Positions 29,984 through 38,772 of a DNA stretch of 64,000 nt are shown piece after piece (within the stretch, counting starts at the first letter, position 1; each line of letters opens with the position of its first letter). The stretch covers positions 466,057 to 530,056 of the forward strand of contig NZ_LUAV01000012.1 in assembly GCF_002078505.1 (NCBI RefSeq), in the 5' to 3' direction. The stretch is from Ensifer aridi. GTDB lineage: Bacteria; Pseudomonadota; Alphaproteobacteria; Rhizobiales; Rhizobiaceae. The notes under the pieces were generated by a model. It was given only the letters and a program-made list of their open reading frames with translations, had not been told where the DNA came from and ran no database searches. The position numbers were made by a program, and so were the translations under genes.

Positions 29984-31417
29984 TCAGGCTGCGTCCGGCA
30001 GATGCACCGTCTTCACCTCCAGGAAATCCTCAAGGCCGAACATGCCGCCTTCCCGGCCATTGCCGGACTGCTTGTAGCCGCCGAAGGGGCTGCCATAGCG
30101 GTGCGGACCGCCATTGATGTGCACCATACCGGCACGCAGCCGCGCGGCCACCCTTTGCGCCCGCTCGGGATCGCCGGTCTGGACATAGGCCGCGAGCCCG
30201 TAATTGGTGTCGTTGGCGATCTCTATCGCCTCCTCCTCCGTGTCGAAGGGAATGATCGAAAGCACCGGACCGAACACTTCCTCGCGCGCGATCCGCATGG
30301 TATTGTTGACAGCGGCGAAGATCGTCGGTTTGACGAAGTAGCCGGTCTCGAAGCCTTCCGGCTTGCCCGGACCGCCGGCAAGCAGGATCGCCCCCTCGGC
30401 GACGCCCGCTTCGATCAGCGCCTGCACACGCTCGTATTGAATATGGCTGACGAGCGGCCCGATATGGGAGCCTTCCCTCGTCGGATCGCCAACTCTCGCC
30501 TCCCTGCCGACGCGCCGGGCGATCTCCACCACCTTGTCGTAGACGCTGCGTTCCAACAGCATGCGGGTGGGCGCATCGCAGGATTGGCCGGAATTGTTGA
30601 AGCATTCGAGAATGCTGGCGGTAACGCGTTCCTCGATATCGGCATCGGCGAAGACGATGTTCGGCGACTTGCCGCCGAGTTCGAGCGTAACGCGTTTGAC
30701 CGTATCGGCGGCGTCCTTGCTGACGGCGATGCCGGCCCGCGTCGAACCGGTGAACGACATCATGTCGATGTCCTTGTGCTTCGAGAGCGCCGCCCCGGCA
30801 TGGATGCCGTCGCCGTTGACGAGGTTGAAGACGCCGGCCGGGAAACCCGCCTCGTGGATCATCTCTGCGTAGAGCATGGCATTGAGCGGCGTGAACTCGC
30901 TCGGTTTCAGGACGCATGTGCAGCCGGTCGCAAGCACCGGCACCACCTTGAGCGCGATCTGGTTGACCGGCCAGTTCCACGGGGTGATGAGCCCGCAGAC
31001 GCCGATCGGCTCGCGCAGAAGCGTGTCGCCGTTCGGCAATTTCTCGCGCAGCTTAAGGTTCTTCAGCGCATCGATATAGCCCTGCAGATGGCCGACACCG
31101 ACATCGGCCTGCTGCTCGCGGCTCATCGTTTTCGGTGCGCCGAGCTCGGCGGTGATCGTATCGGCCATTTCGTCGTAGCGGCGCTTGTAGATCGCGAGCA
31201 GCTTTTCGAGCAGCGCCAGCCGTTCCTCGACGCTCGTCCGGCTGTAGCTTGCAAAAGCCTTCCTAGCGGCCGTAACCGCGCGGTCAATGTCTTCCGCTGT
31301 GCCGAGCGAGACGACCGCGATGGGTTTTTCGGTTGCCGGGTTGAGCACGTAGAGATCGTTTTGCGTGATCGGATCGACCCATTCGCCGTTGATATAGAAT
31401 TTCCGCTTGTCGAGCAT
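29984..31417 (-). CDS. NAD(P)-dependent aldehyde dehydrogenase
   Basis: A 477-residue member of the ALDH superfamily that oxidises an aldehyde to the acid. VTLELGGKSPNIVFADAD carries the general-base Glu, and FNNSGQSCDAPTRMLLE the catalytic Cys. NAD contacts are LITPWNWPVNQIALK and FTGSTRAGIAV, and the closing motif is FGGYKQSGNGREGG. It follows the metallo-hydrolase gene by 16 bp and ends the polyamine-type ABC operon, so an aminoaldehyde from amine oxidation is a natural guess. Confidence 0.93.
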   Translation of the reverse strand: MLDKRKFYINGEWVDPITQNDLYVLNPATEKPIAVVSLGTAEDIDRAVTAARKAFASYSRTSVEERLALLEKLLAIYKRRYDEMADTITAELGAPKTMSREQQADVGVGHLQGYIDALKNLKLREKLPNGDTLLREPIGVCGLITPWNWPVNQIALKVVPVLATGCTCVLKPSEFTPLNAMLYAEMIHEAGFPAGVFNLVNGDGIHAGAALSKHKDIDMMSFTGSTRAGIAVSKDAADTVKRVTLELGGKSPNIVFADADIEERVTASILECFNNSGQSCDAPTRMLLERSVYDKVVEIARRVGREARVGDPTREGSHIGPLVSHIQYERVQALIEAGVAEGAILLAGGPGKPEGFETGYFVKPTIFAAVNNTMRIAREEVFGPVLSIIPFDTEEEAIEIANDTNYGLAAYVQTGDPERAQRVAARLRAGMVHINGGPHRYGSPFGGYKQSGNGREGGMFGLEDFLEVKTVHLPDAA

Positions 31418-31433
31418 TCGCTCCTCCTTCCCG

Positions 31434-32168
31434 TCAAAGTGTCTTTTGCTTGTCAGTGAGCCAATCCTTGATGAGCTGCCGGTAACGTTCGCCGGAGAAG
31501 CTCTGGAAATGCCCGCCGTGGACTAGGCGCACAGGTATCTTCAAGAGGCGCTCCATCGATGAGAGATAGTGCTCCGCGTTGGAGTGGTAGGTGTCCTCGA
31601 CGAGCGGCCCGTCGTAGAGTATGTCGCCGCTGAAAAGTACACCCGTCTTCCTCTCCCAGAGCGCGATGCCGCCAGGCGAATGTCCCGGCGTATGGATCAC
31701 CTCGAAGACCCGGTCGCCGAGATCGATCGTGTCGCCGTCCTCGAGAATGCGCGTCGCCCCAGCACCTTTCACCGCATAGCACTCAGAACAATATGGTTCC
31801 GGCGGCAAGGCGTCGAAGATCTCGTCGGTGACGTAAGGATCGGCAAGCGTGTTCGCCCGCGTCGGATACGCCAGCAGATCGGCCTCTGCCGCATGGACGG
31901 CGCGGCACTCGAATTCGTGGTGACAGCCGATGTGATCGAAATGCGTATGGCTTGCGATGGCAATGAGGTCGCGTTCGGTGACGATGGGTACCCATCGCCT
32001 GAGCGACACCACGCCCATGCCGCTGTCCACCAGCATGTCGCGCTCGCGGCCGCGCACATGCCAGATGTTGCATCGATAGAATTCCTTGATGAAAGGCTCC
32101 GATATGGCGGTCACGTCGTCATCGAGACGCTTCACCGCATACCAGTCTTCCGGAGCAATCCGACGCAT
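31434..32168 (-). CDS. Metallo-beta-lactamase-fold hydrolase
   Basis: A 244-residue MBL-fold enzyme. The metal motif ASHTHFDHIGCHHEF is followed by HTPGHSPGGIALWE and FSGDILYDG (bridging Asp), with a final VHGGHFQSF. The third His is present. The DHIGCHHEF stretch has extra histidines. Start MRRIAPEDWYAVKRL, 3 bp after the ABC ATPase stop, so it is co-transcribed. Glyoxalase II-like or lactonase-type chemistry is possible. Substrate not determinable. Confidence 0.87.
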   Translation of the reverse strand: MRRIAPEDWYAVKRLDDDVTAISEPFIKEFYRCNIWHVRGRERDMLVDSGMGVVSLRRWVPIVTERDLIAIASHTHFDHIGCHHEFECRAVHAAEADLLAYPTRANTLADPYVTDEIFDALPPEPYCSECYAVKGAGATRILEDGDTIDLGDRVFEVIHTPGHSPGGIALWERKTGVLFSGDILYDGPLVEDTYHSNAEHYLSSMERLLKIPVRLVHGGHFQSFSGERYRQLIKDWLTDKQKTL

Positions 32169-32171
32169 CGA

Positions 32172-33272
32172 TCACGCATTCCCGCTTGCCGGGGGCAAGG
32201 CTACGACGTCGGCCGCACGCACCGCAAGGGGGATGATCTCCCCCTCGCCGACGTCGGCGGATTGCGGAAGATGCGCCACCAGCGTCCTGTCCGCCGCTCC
32301 CTGTGGCTCGAGATGGCAGCGGTAATGCGTACCGAAGAAGGCGCTGCCGACAACACGCGCATCGCCGAGGGCAATCAGCGGACCATCCGTCCTATCGGAA
32401 GTGCGGAAGTGTTCCGGTCGGATGGTGAGGGTGATCGCATCGCCGGCGTTCGGCGCTGCCGCGGGGAAATTCGCCGCCGGCAGGGCAATGTCTCCGAGCG
32501 AAGTCTCTACCTGCGCCGATCGGCCATCGGCCTCTCTGATACGTCCCGGCACGAAGTTGACTTCGCCCATGAAACCAGCCGAAAACAGCGATCTCGGGCG
32601 CATGTAGACCTCGGACGGCGGGCCGAAATCCTCGATCCGCCCCTGGTTCATCACGACGATCCTGTCGGCGATCGCCATCGCCTCCTCCTGATCATGGGTG
32701 ACATGGACGAAGGTCGTGCCGACCCGCTTCTGGATCGCTTTCAGTTCATCCTGCATCTGGCGGCGGAGCTTGAGGTCCAGGGCTCCGAGCGGCTCGTCGA
32801 GAAGCAGGACGTCGGGGTCGACGGCGAGCGCCCTTGCAAGCGCCACGCGCTGGCGCTGGCCGCCGGAAAGCTCGTGCGGCCGCTTGCCCGCAGAGGCTTT
32901 GAGACCGACAAGCTCAAGGAAGCCGAGCGCTTTTTCGTTGCGCTCGACCTTGGCGAGCCCACGCATCCTCAGGCCGAAGCCGACATTATCGACGAGCCGC
33001 ATGTGCGGAAACAGCGCATAGTCCTGGAACATCGTCGTGGTCGGCCGTTTGGCAGGCGGCACATAGGTCATGTCACGGCCACCGATGACGATGCGGCCGG
33101 CGCTCGGCGAGAGGAATCCGCCGAGGATGGAGAGCAGCGTGGTCTTGCCGCAGCCCGAGGGGCCGAGCAGCACGATGAACTCGCCTGCCCGAATGTCCAG
33201 CGTAACATTGTCGAGCGCGGTGAAGCCCCCGAACGTCTTGGTGACGTTCTCGATCGAGACGGGTGCGGTCAT
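32172..33272 (-). CDS. Second polyamine-type ABC transporter ATPase (PotA-like)
   Basis: A 366-residue ATPase starting MTAPVSIENVTKTFGGFTAL. It has Walker A GPSGCGKTTLLSILGGF, signature ELSGGQRQRVALARAL, Walker B VLLLDEPLGALDLKLRR, switch His in HVTHDQEEAM and a TOBE-like tail (LTIRPEHFRTS). The start at 33272 overlaps the permease stop by 4 bp. A much longer open frame on this strand is an artefact. It works with the two permeases and the binding protein upstream. Confidence 0.93.
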   Translation of the reverse strand: MTAPVSIENVTKTFGGFTALDNVTLDIRAGEFIVLLGPSGCGKTTLLSILGGFLSPSAGRIVIGGRDMTYVPPAKRPTTTMFQDYALFPHMRLVDNVGFGLRMRGLAKVERNEKALGFLELVGLKASAGKRPHELSGGQRQRVALARALAVDPDVLLLDEPLGALDLKLRRQMQDELKAIQKRVGTTFVHVTHDQEEAMAIADRIVVMNQGRIEDFGPPSEVYMRPRSLFSAGFMGEVNFVPGRIREADGRSAQVETSLGDIALPAANFPAAAPNAGDAITLTIRPEHFRTSDRTDGPLIALGDARVVGSAFFGTHYRCHLEPQGAADRTLVAHLPQSADVGEGEIIPLAVRAADVVALPPASGNA

Positions 33273-34057
33273 TGTTTCCTCGTCCTTCCGAACAGGAATA
33301 GTTCCAGGATCAGGAGCAGCGCCACCGAGACCAGAAACACAAGCGAACCGACGGCGTTGGTCTTGGGATTGAGGCCGGAGCGCAGCATGCTCCAGATCTC
33401 GACGGGAAGCGTCACGTCGAAACGCGAAAGCAGAAAGGCGATGATGAATTCGTCCCAACTGAAGGTGACCGACAGGAAGAAGGCGGCGAGAATCGACGGC
33501 ATCAGCATTGGGGCGGTAACCAGCACCATCACTTTGAAGTCGTTGGCGCCGAGGTCGCGCGCGGCGCGCTCGATATTGATGTGGTGGTCGCCCATAGAGG
33601 CATAGATGATGGCGAAACAGAGCGGCAGGTTGATCACCACATGGCCGATCCCGACCGTCATGAGCGACAGCGGGACATTCAGCGCATTGAGCACGGCGAG
33701 CAGGCCGAGCGCGATGATCAGGTAACTGACGGTCATTGGTGCGATCAGCAACCCCCGCTGCAGCGCCGAGGCCGGCAACCTGTAGCGCGCGAGACCGTAA
33801 GCGGCGAGAAATCCGAGAAGGCAGGCGACGATAGAGGATGCGAGCGCGACCAGCAGCGAATTGCCGAGCGCCGCCATCAGTTTGCGGTCGGCAAAGACCG
33901 CCTCGTACCATTGCTTCGAGAAGCCGTTGAAGGGCGGCACGGGCAGCCTTCCGTCCTGGAAGGAGAAGAGCACCAGCACCACGACGGGCAGGAAGATGAA
34001 GGCGTAGGCGCCGACGAGATAGGTCCAGGAGAGGCTGCTAAGAAAGAGCCTGCGCAT
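33269..34057 (-). CDS. Second polyamine-type ABC permease (PotC-like)
   Basis: A 262-residue permease starting MRRLFLSSLSWTYLVGAY, with six predicted spans and the coupling loop NIERAARDLGANDFKVMVLVTAPML. A GTG two codons upstream would overlap the previous stop (GTGA) and is an equally possible start. It overlaps the ATPase by 4 bp. Confidence 0.9.
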   Translation of the reverse strand: MRRLFLSSLSWTYLVGAYAFIFLPVVVLVLFSFQDGRLPVPPFNGFSKQWYEAVFADRKLMAALGNSLLVALASSIVACLLGFLAAYGLARYRLPASALQRGLLIAPMTVSYLIIALGLLAVLNALNVPLSLMTVGIGHVVINLPLCFAIIYASMGDHHINIERAARDLGANDFKVMVLVTAPMLMPSILAAFFLSVTFSWDEFIIAFLLSRFDVTLPVEIWSMLRSGLNPKTNAVGSLVFLVSVALLLILELFLFGRTRKQ

Positions 34058-34059
34058 CG

Positions 34060-34923
34060 TCACGCCCTCTCGATCTTCAGCCAGCGGGCGCAAAGAACAT
34101 AGGCGAGCGTAACCACCAGCATCAGGATGATGGAGAGCGCCGCAGCCATCGGAAAGTCCGCCCGCCGTCCGAGCTGCAGCATGATGATTTGCGGCAGAAC
34201 CAGCTCATTGTTGCCGCCGAGGATCTGCGGCGTGACATAGTCGCCGATGCAGAGCACGAAAGTCAGGAAAGCACCGGTCATGATGCCCGGCAGTGTCAAC
34301 GGCAGGACGACATGCCAGAAGGTCTGGAACGCATTGGCACCGAGATCGGCGGCGGCACGCCGGTAATTGGGAGAAAGCTGTATCAGGTTGGAATAGATCG
34401 TCAGCGTCAGCAGCATGACGAAGAAATGCACGAAGCCGAGCACGGTCGCGCTGCGCGTGCTGGCGATCTCGATCGGCTCGGCAACGACGCCGAGACCCAT
34501 GAGAGCCTGGTTGATGACACCGTTCTTGGACAGGACGAGGAGCCACGAATAGGACCGCACGACATAGGAGGTCCAGAACGGCAGGATGGCGAGGATCAGC
34601 GCCATGCGCTGGAAGCGTCTCGGCACGCGTTCGGCGATGATCCAGGCGAGCGGATAGGCAAGCAGCACCGAGAGTACGGTGACGGTCAGCGTGATCTCGA
34701 CCGAATTCGTCAGCCCTTTGAGGAAAGCGCTCTCAGAAAAGAAACGCAGGTAATTGTCGAGGCTCCAGACCCGGACGATCTCCCGCCCCTCGCGCTTCCA
34801 AAGGCTCATCGCCGCCATGAAGACGAAGGGGGCGACGAAGAAGGCGATGATCCACAGAAGCGCCGGGGCGACAAAGCCCCAGGCTCTCCGGCGATCGACG
34901 TCTTCAAGGGTGATGACTGTCAT
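34060..34923 (-). CDS. Second polyamine-type ABC permease (PotB-like)
   Basis: A 287-residue permease starting MTVITLEDVDRRRAWGFVAP. It has six spans and an EAA loop, NYRRAAADLGANAFQTFWHVVLPLT. It is adjacent to the PotC-like permease on the same strand, and the binding-protein gene lies 133 bp upstream. Confidence 0.9.
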   Translation of the reverse strand: MTVITLEDVDRRRAWGFVAPALLWIIAFFVAPFVFMAAMSLWKREGREIVRVWSLDNYLRFFSESAFLKGLTNSVEITLTVTVLSVLLAYPLAWIIAERVPRRFQRMALILAILPFWTSYVVRSYSWLLVLSKNGVINQALMGLGVVAEPIEIASTRSATVLGFVHFFVMLLTLTIYSNLIQLSPNYRRAAADLGANAFQTFWHVVLPLTLPGIMTGAFLTFVLCIGDYVTPQILGGNNELVLPQIIMLQLGRRADFPMAAALSIILMLVVTLAYVLCARWLKIERA

Positions 34924-35056
34924 GAAGGCTCCATGCGGAGTTTAGCCCGCGACATCTGCAAACTCGACGCCCATCCTGACGATCAGGCGCTCGGGGCCTC
35001 GCGCGGGTATGCACACATCAGCGAGGGTCCCCACAGGAGAGGACCACCGGCGCATC

Positions 35057-36154
35057 CTATTGCTGCAGCATTTCGGTCCACGCATCCTGGAACTGCTGAT
35101 CGAGTTCCGCGCTCGGGATCGGATAGAGCTGTGTCTTCTTGAGGTACTCCGCCTGATCGTCGAACCGCAGCGCCGTCTTCTGCGCCTCGGTCAGATGCGC
35201 CCCGGCCTTGCTGTTGGCAGGCATCGCCCAATAGCAGGAGGATGTCGCCAGCCGTGCCTGCCCTTCCGGACTGAGGATGTACTGCACGAATTTCAGTGCA
35301 AGCTCCTGCTTGCTGGAATCCTTCATCACGCCGATCGACTGCGCCCAGCGGACGGCACCCTGTTCCGGGATCGTCCAGTCGAGGTTCGGCTTGTCGGTGG
35401 AGAGGCCGGCCGTGAGCCACTCACCGCCGCCGACGAGAATGTCGACTTCGCCGGTCGCGAGCGCCGTCTGCGAGGAAACCACATCGCTCACCTGCTTGGA
35501 CACGGCCCGCATCGCCGCGAGCTTTTCCTTGATCGCCGGCATGTCCGCCTCGGAGAGCTCGGCCGTCTTTTTGCCGAGTCCCAGCCCGACAAGGCCGATC
35601 ACCGGCAGATAATAGTCATAGATGGCAACCCTGCCCTTGTATTTCTCGGACCACATGACCGACAGGTCCTGCATGTCCTCCGGATCGACCTTCGTCTTGT
35701 CGTAGGAGATGGTGTTGTAGCCGAACTTCTCGGTGACGGCGTAGGTCTTGCCGTCCTTCATGTTGTTGGCCTCCATCCGCACTTCCGGGAAGATGTCCGC
35801 GCTCGGCAGCCTGTCGGCCGGCATTTCCGCCAGGAGGTCGAGCTCGATCGCGCGATGGACATCGACTCCGTCGATCACCAGCACGTCCCAGTCACCGGGC
35901 CGCGATTGATCGAGGATCGACAGCGCCGCGCCGGTGCCCTCATAGACCTTGAAATTCACCTTGACGTCGTTGGCTTTCTCGAAGGGCTCGAGCAGCGCCG
36001 GATCCGTGTGGTCGCACCACACCAGCGCATTGAGCTCCTCCTGCGCAAAGGCCGGCACCGGAGCGGAGCTAATCGATGCGACCGTGACGGCAAGTGCCGC
36101 CGCCGAGGCGAGCAGACGGCGCGCGCCCGCGCCACCGTGGACTGACTTCATCAT
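35057..36154 (-). CDS. Second polyamine-type ABC substrate-binding protein
   Basis: A 365-residue periplasmic binding protein of the PotD/PotF class. The signal peptide is MMKSVHGGAGARRLLASAAA, ending near PAFAQEE. The mature start is LNALVWCDHTDPALLEPFEK. Later segments WDVLVIDGVDVHRAIE and SYDKTKVDPEDMQDLSVMWSEKY are class-typical. Start at 36154 (two consecutive ATGs). Divergent from the TetR gene across a 115-bp region with a 7-bp inverted repeat, so the operon is probably TetR-regulated. Confidence 0.9.
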   Translation of the reverse strand: MMKSVHGGAGARRLLASAAALAVTVASISSAPVPAFAQEELNALVWCDHTDPALLEPFEKANDVKVNFKVYEGTGAALSILDQSRPGDWDVLVIDGVDVHRAIELDLLAEMPADRLPSADIFPEVRMEANNMKDGKTYAVTEKFGYNTISYDKTKVDPEDMQDLSVMWSEKYKGRVAIYDYYLPVIGLVGLGLGKKTAELSEADMPAIKEKLAAMRAVSKQVSDVVSSQTALATGEVDILVGGGEWLTAGLSTDKPNLDWTIPEQGAVRWAQSIGVMKDSSKQELALKFVQYILSPEGQARLATSSCYWAMPANSKAGAHLTEAQKTALRFDDQAEYLKKTQLYPIPSAELDQQFQDAWTEMLQQ

Positions 36155-36200
36155 GCTGTTGCCCTCTGTTTGTGACGCTCGTCTTGGCGCCTTCGAAAAA

Positions 36201-36232
36201 AGATTGAATGAACTCATTTTTTAAGTCAATCT
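36201..36232. promoter_or_regulatory. Nested palindromes, candidate TetR operator
   Basis: AGATTGA (36201-36207) pairs with TCAATCT (36226-36232). Inside, AATGA-AC-TCATT (36207-36218) is a perfect palindrome. The site is A/T-rich and lies between the binding-protein start (36154) and the TetR start (36270), as expected for an operator of divergent genes. Occupancy by this regulator is an inference. Confidence 0.6.
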
Positions 36233-36269
36233 CAATTTTGAGGACATTCATAATTCCAGGAAACATTTC

Positions 36270-36887
36270 ATGGCGGGCTTGCGAGCACGACAAAAGGCAG
36301 ACCGGAATCGACGCATTTTGGAAGCGGCCACCGACCTCTTCCGCGAGGTCGGCTACGACAGCGCCCGCATCGAGGACATTGCGGAACGTGCGGAGGTCTC
36401 GGTCGGCACCTTCTACAACTATTATGAGAACAAGGGCGATATCCTGGTCGCGACCGTCTCGATGGAGGTCGAAGAAGTCCTGGCGGCCGGCAAAGCAATC
36501 GTGGACGACCCGCCGGCTTCGGTCCAACGGGCGCTCGATGCGTTGATCGGCCAGTATTACGGCCATTCGCTCGTCTATCTCAGCAAGGAAATGTGGCGCA
36601 CGGCGATGGCGATTTCGATCCAGCAGCCGGCGAGCCCTTTCAGCAAGCGCTACACCGAACTCGACCGGCGGCTTTGCGATCAGGTCACAACCCTCATCCG
36701 CAAGCTGCAGTTGAAAGGCCTCGTCGCGCCGGACCTCGACACGCAGGCCGTCGGCGAGATGTTCTTCAACAATCTCAACATGGAGTTCACCGAGTTCGCC
36801 AAGGACGAGGCGATGTCGCTCGATGAGCTCAAGGCGCGTGTCGCGCGGCAAAATCGGCCGCTTGCCACATTGATCGTGAGCCGCTGA
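36270..36887 (+). CDS. TetR-family transcriptional regulator
   Basis: A 205-residue regulator. The helix-turn-helix is ILEAATDLFREVGYDSARIEDIAERAEVS followed by VGTFYNYYENKGDIL, a standard TetR DNA-binding domain. The C-terminal helical domain is divergent and its ligand is unknown. Starts at ATG 36270 (MAGLRARQKADRNRR). It is divergent from the second polyamine-type ABC operon and 16 bp ahead of the small SnoaL-like gene. Confidence 0.9.
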   Translation: MAGLRARQKADRNRRILEAATDLFREVGYDSARIEDIAERAEVSVGTFYNYYENKGDILVATVSMEVEEVLAAGKAIVDDPPASVQRALDALIGQYYGHSLVYLSKEMWRTAMAISIQQPASPFSKRYTELDRRLCDQVTTLIRKLQLKGLVAPDLDTQAVGEMFFNNLNMEFTEFAKDEAMSLDELKARVARQNRPLATLIVSR

Positions 36888-36903
36888 TCCAGCCTTCAAC
36901 GGG

Positions 36904-37305
36904 ATGACAATGACGCATGATCAGACCCAAGCGGTGCTTGCCGCCGCCGACCGGCTCGTGGCCGCTTTCGCGCGCCACGACAGCCCTGCCTATTTCGCTG
37001 CCTTTGCTCCGGCGGCCACCTTCGTGTTCCACAACCTCGATCGGCCGTTGCTGAGCCGTGCCGAATACGAGGCGGAATGGGCTTTATGGGAGGAGCGTGA
37101 CGGCTTCCGCGTCCTCGCCTGTCGGTCCAGCGACCGGCATGTCCAGATGCTCGGCGACGTCGCGATCTTCACGCACCGCGTCGAAACGGAGCTTGAATTC
37201 GCTGGCGAACCGACAACGACGAAAGAGCGGGAAACGATTGTGTTCGAGAAGACAGCAGCCGGAGAATGGCTGGCAGCGCATGAGCATTTGTCGCCGCTGC
37301 GCTGA
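36904..37305 (+). CDS. NTF2/SnoaL-like fold protein
   Basis: A 133-residue protein with the pattern of SnoaL/DUF4440 domains: helical AADRLVAAFARHDSPAYFAAFA, FVFHNLDRPLLSRAEYEAEW, then strands MLGDVAIFTHRVETEL and a closing WLAAHEHLS. Such proteins are small ligand-binding or isomerase-like enzymes. Two in-frame ATGs (36904 and 36910) are possible. It is 16 bp after the TetR gene and likely co-transcribed. Function unknown. Confidence 0.75.
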   Translation: MTMTHDQTQAVLAAADRLVAAFARHDSPAYFAAFAPAATFVFHNLDRPLLSRAEYEAEWALWEERDGFRVLACRSSDRHVQMLGDVAIFTHRVETELEFAGEPTTTKERETIVFEKTAAGEWLAAHEHLSPLR

Positions 37306-37307
37306 CC

Positions 37308-37457
37308 TCAGATCGCGCCGATGACGAGTGCGCAGACGAAACAAAAGGCGGCGGCCACCGCAATGGAATGGGGAATGAGCTTGGCCGATGGGCGCCGGGC
37401 CGGTTGAGGCCGGTAGACGGTGTAGCGGGATTGGGTCATCGCCTTGGTCGCGTTCAT
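37308..37457 (-). CDS. Small single-span membrane protein (49 aa)
   Basis: A short frame of 49 codons starts MNATKAMTQSRYTVYRPQPA and ends in a hydrophobic helix (IAVAAAFCFVCALVIGAI) at the C-terminus. This is a basic N-terminal region with a C-tail anchor. A strong GGAGAG site sits about 6 bases upstream of the ATG, and the stop is 2 bp from the convergent SnoaL-like stop. It resembles many small rhizobial membrane proteins, with no recognised family. Coding is supported mainly by the start context and the clean hydrophobic tail. Confidence 0.6.
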   Translation of the reverse strand: MNATKAMTQSRYTVYRPQPARRPSAKLIPHSIAVAAAFCFVCALVIGAI

Positions 37458-37577
37458 CTCATCTCTCCGCTGTTATGGCGTTGGCCTGTATCCATGTTCT
37501 CCTATATTCTCGATTGAGTTTGTAGATATTATTTTCTGCAGATCGCGCGAGGGATGAAAAATCCGTTTACGCCGGTG

Positions 37578-38495
37578 TTAATGGCTGTTGTTGCGCTCGC
37601 GCTCCTGCAGGTGGCGCGACCAGGTTTCGCTGAACCAGGGCTTCAGCAACGACACGTCGGCCGAGCGGTGCGAGCGGCTGAGCCCGCTGTCGGGCTCGAC
37701 CAGGGTCCAGATCGTGAAGGCGGTTAGCTGATGCTTGCCGAAGGTCTGGATCAACGGGATATCGGCGGCATCGCGGCCGCGCGCGACGGGAATGCGGCCT
37801 GCTCGCCGGGCATTGTTCTTGGCATCGAACGTGTACCAGCGGCCACCCAGGAAGACCTCGAACCAGGCGTTGAAATCCATCGGCGCCGGAGTCTCCGGCA
37901 TGCCGAGATCGGCCATGTAGCCGTTGACGTAACGGGCGGGCATGTTCATGCAGCGGCAAAGCGTGACGGCGAGATGCGCATAGTCGCGGTTGACGCCGAG
38001 CCGGTCCTCATGCGCTTCGAGTGCCGTGCACATCGCCTGCGCGTAGCCGTAGCTGAAGAGCAGCCGGTCGTGCACGTAATCGCAGATTGCCTGCACGCGC
38101 TGCCATCCCGCCGACACATCGCCGAAGAGCTTCCACGCCAGTGCACCGAGCCGGTCAGTCTCTCAATAGCGGCTGGCGCAGAGATAGGGCAGCACGGCCG
38201 GCGGAAGCCTCTCCACCGGCACCGCTTCGGCGAGCGGGTCGAAGGCGTCGAGCTTTCCCTCATCCCTGATCACGGCGTCGTAATCGAAGCGCGTTTCCCC
38301 CTCGGGCAGGATCATGCGCAGACAGACATTGCCGTGCGGATCGGTAACTTCCTCCATCGGGACGACGGGCGACGCCACTGGCCCGCGCTCGCGCACGACA
38401 TCGTCGCGTCGTTCGGGCACAACTGAAAGATAGGTCATCATCGGGGTCGGCTGCGCACATTCGATACCGATTTGGTAACCGAAGCGAATGAACAT
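37578..38495 (-). pseudogene. Transglutaminase-like protein gene interrupted by an in-frame TGA
   Basis: Two frames in the same phase, residues 1-110 (MFIRFGYQIGIECAQPTPMM to LPYLCASRY) and the remainder (ETDRLGALAWKLFGDVSAGW onward), together make one bacterial transglutaminase-like protein of about 305 residues. They are separated by one TGA at 38163-38165, where relatives, as I recall, have a Cys codon in S-R-Y-C. The would-be catalytic stretch reads LGVNRDYAHLAVTLCRC, with Asn where the family has the nucleophile Cys, and MDFNAWFEVFL has Asn where a His is usual. The Asp-bearing WYTFDAKNN is kept. The gene is therefore likely broken and non-catalytic, unless the TGA is a sequencing error. 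The ATG of the second part at 38117 could give a short product. Confidence 0.75.
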
Positions 38496-38772
38496 GTTCC
38501 GACCTCCCCTGATGGGCGCGACGATCCGGCACTCTCCTTGCCGTGGCATCGGATGGCGTTTGGGCCCAGATGCCCCCGATCCGGATGCTCCCTCTTCGCC
38601 TCAACCCGCGATCTCGTCGAAGACCGGCCAGGAAGCCGCCACAGATGCCTGCGAATGGGAAACTCTAGCGCAACATCCACTGCAGCGGAATCGATCTCGA
38701 AGAGAAACGCGCGCCCGCCGCAACCGGGTGCGCCGAGCGCTGCTCGGAACGCTCAGGGAGCCTTCGCGGCGG

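Noticed and set aside
31569..33605. 678-codon plus-strand frame
   Set aside because: Antisense to the metallo-hydrolase and ABC ATPase genes, whose motifs are unambiguous.
38146..38165. Selenocysteine recoding of the TGA in the transglutaminase-like gene
   Set aside because: Only a weak ACCG/CGGT stem follows the TGA, no convincing SECIS-like hairpin is seen, and the Asn substitutions at the catalytic positions already point to decay.
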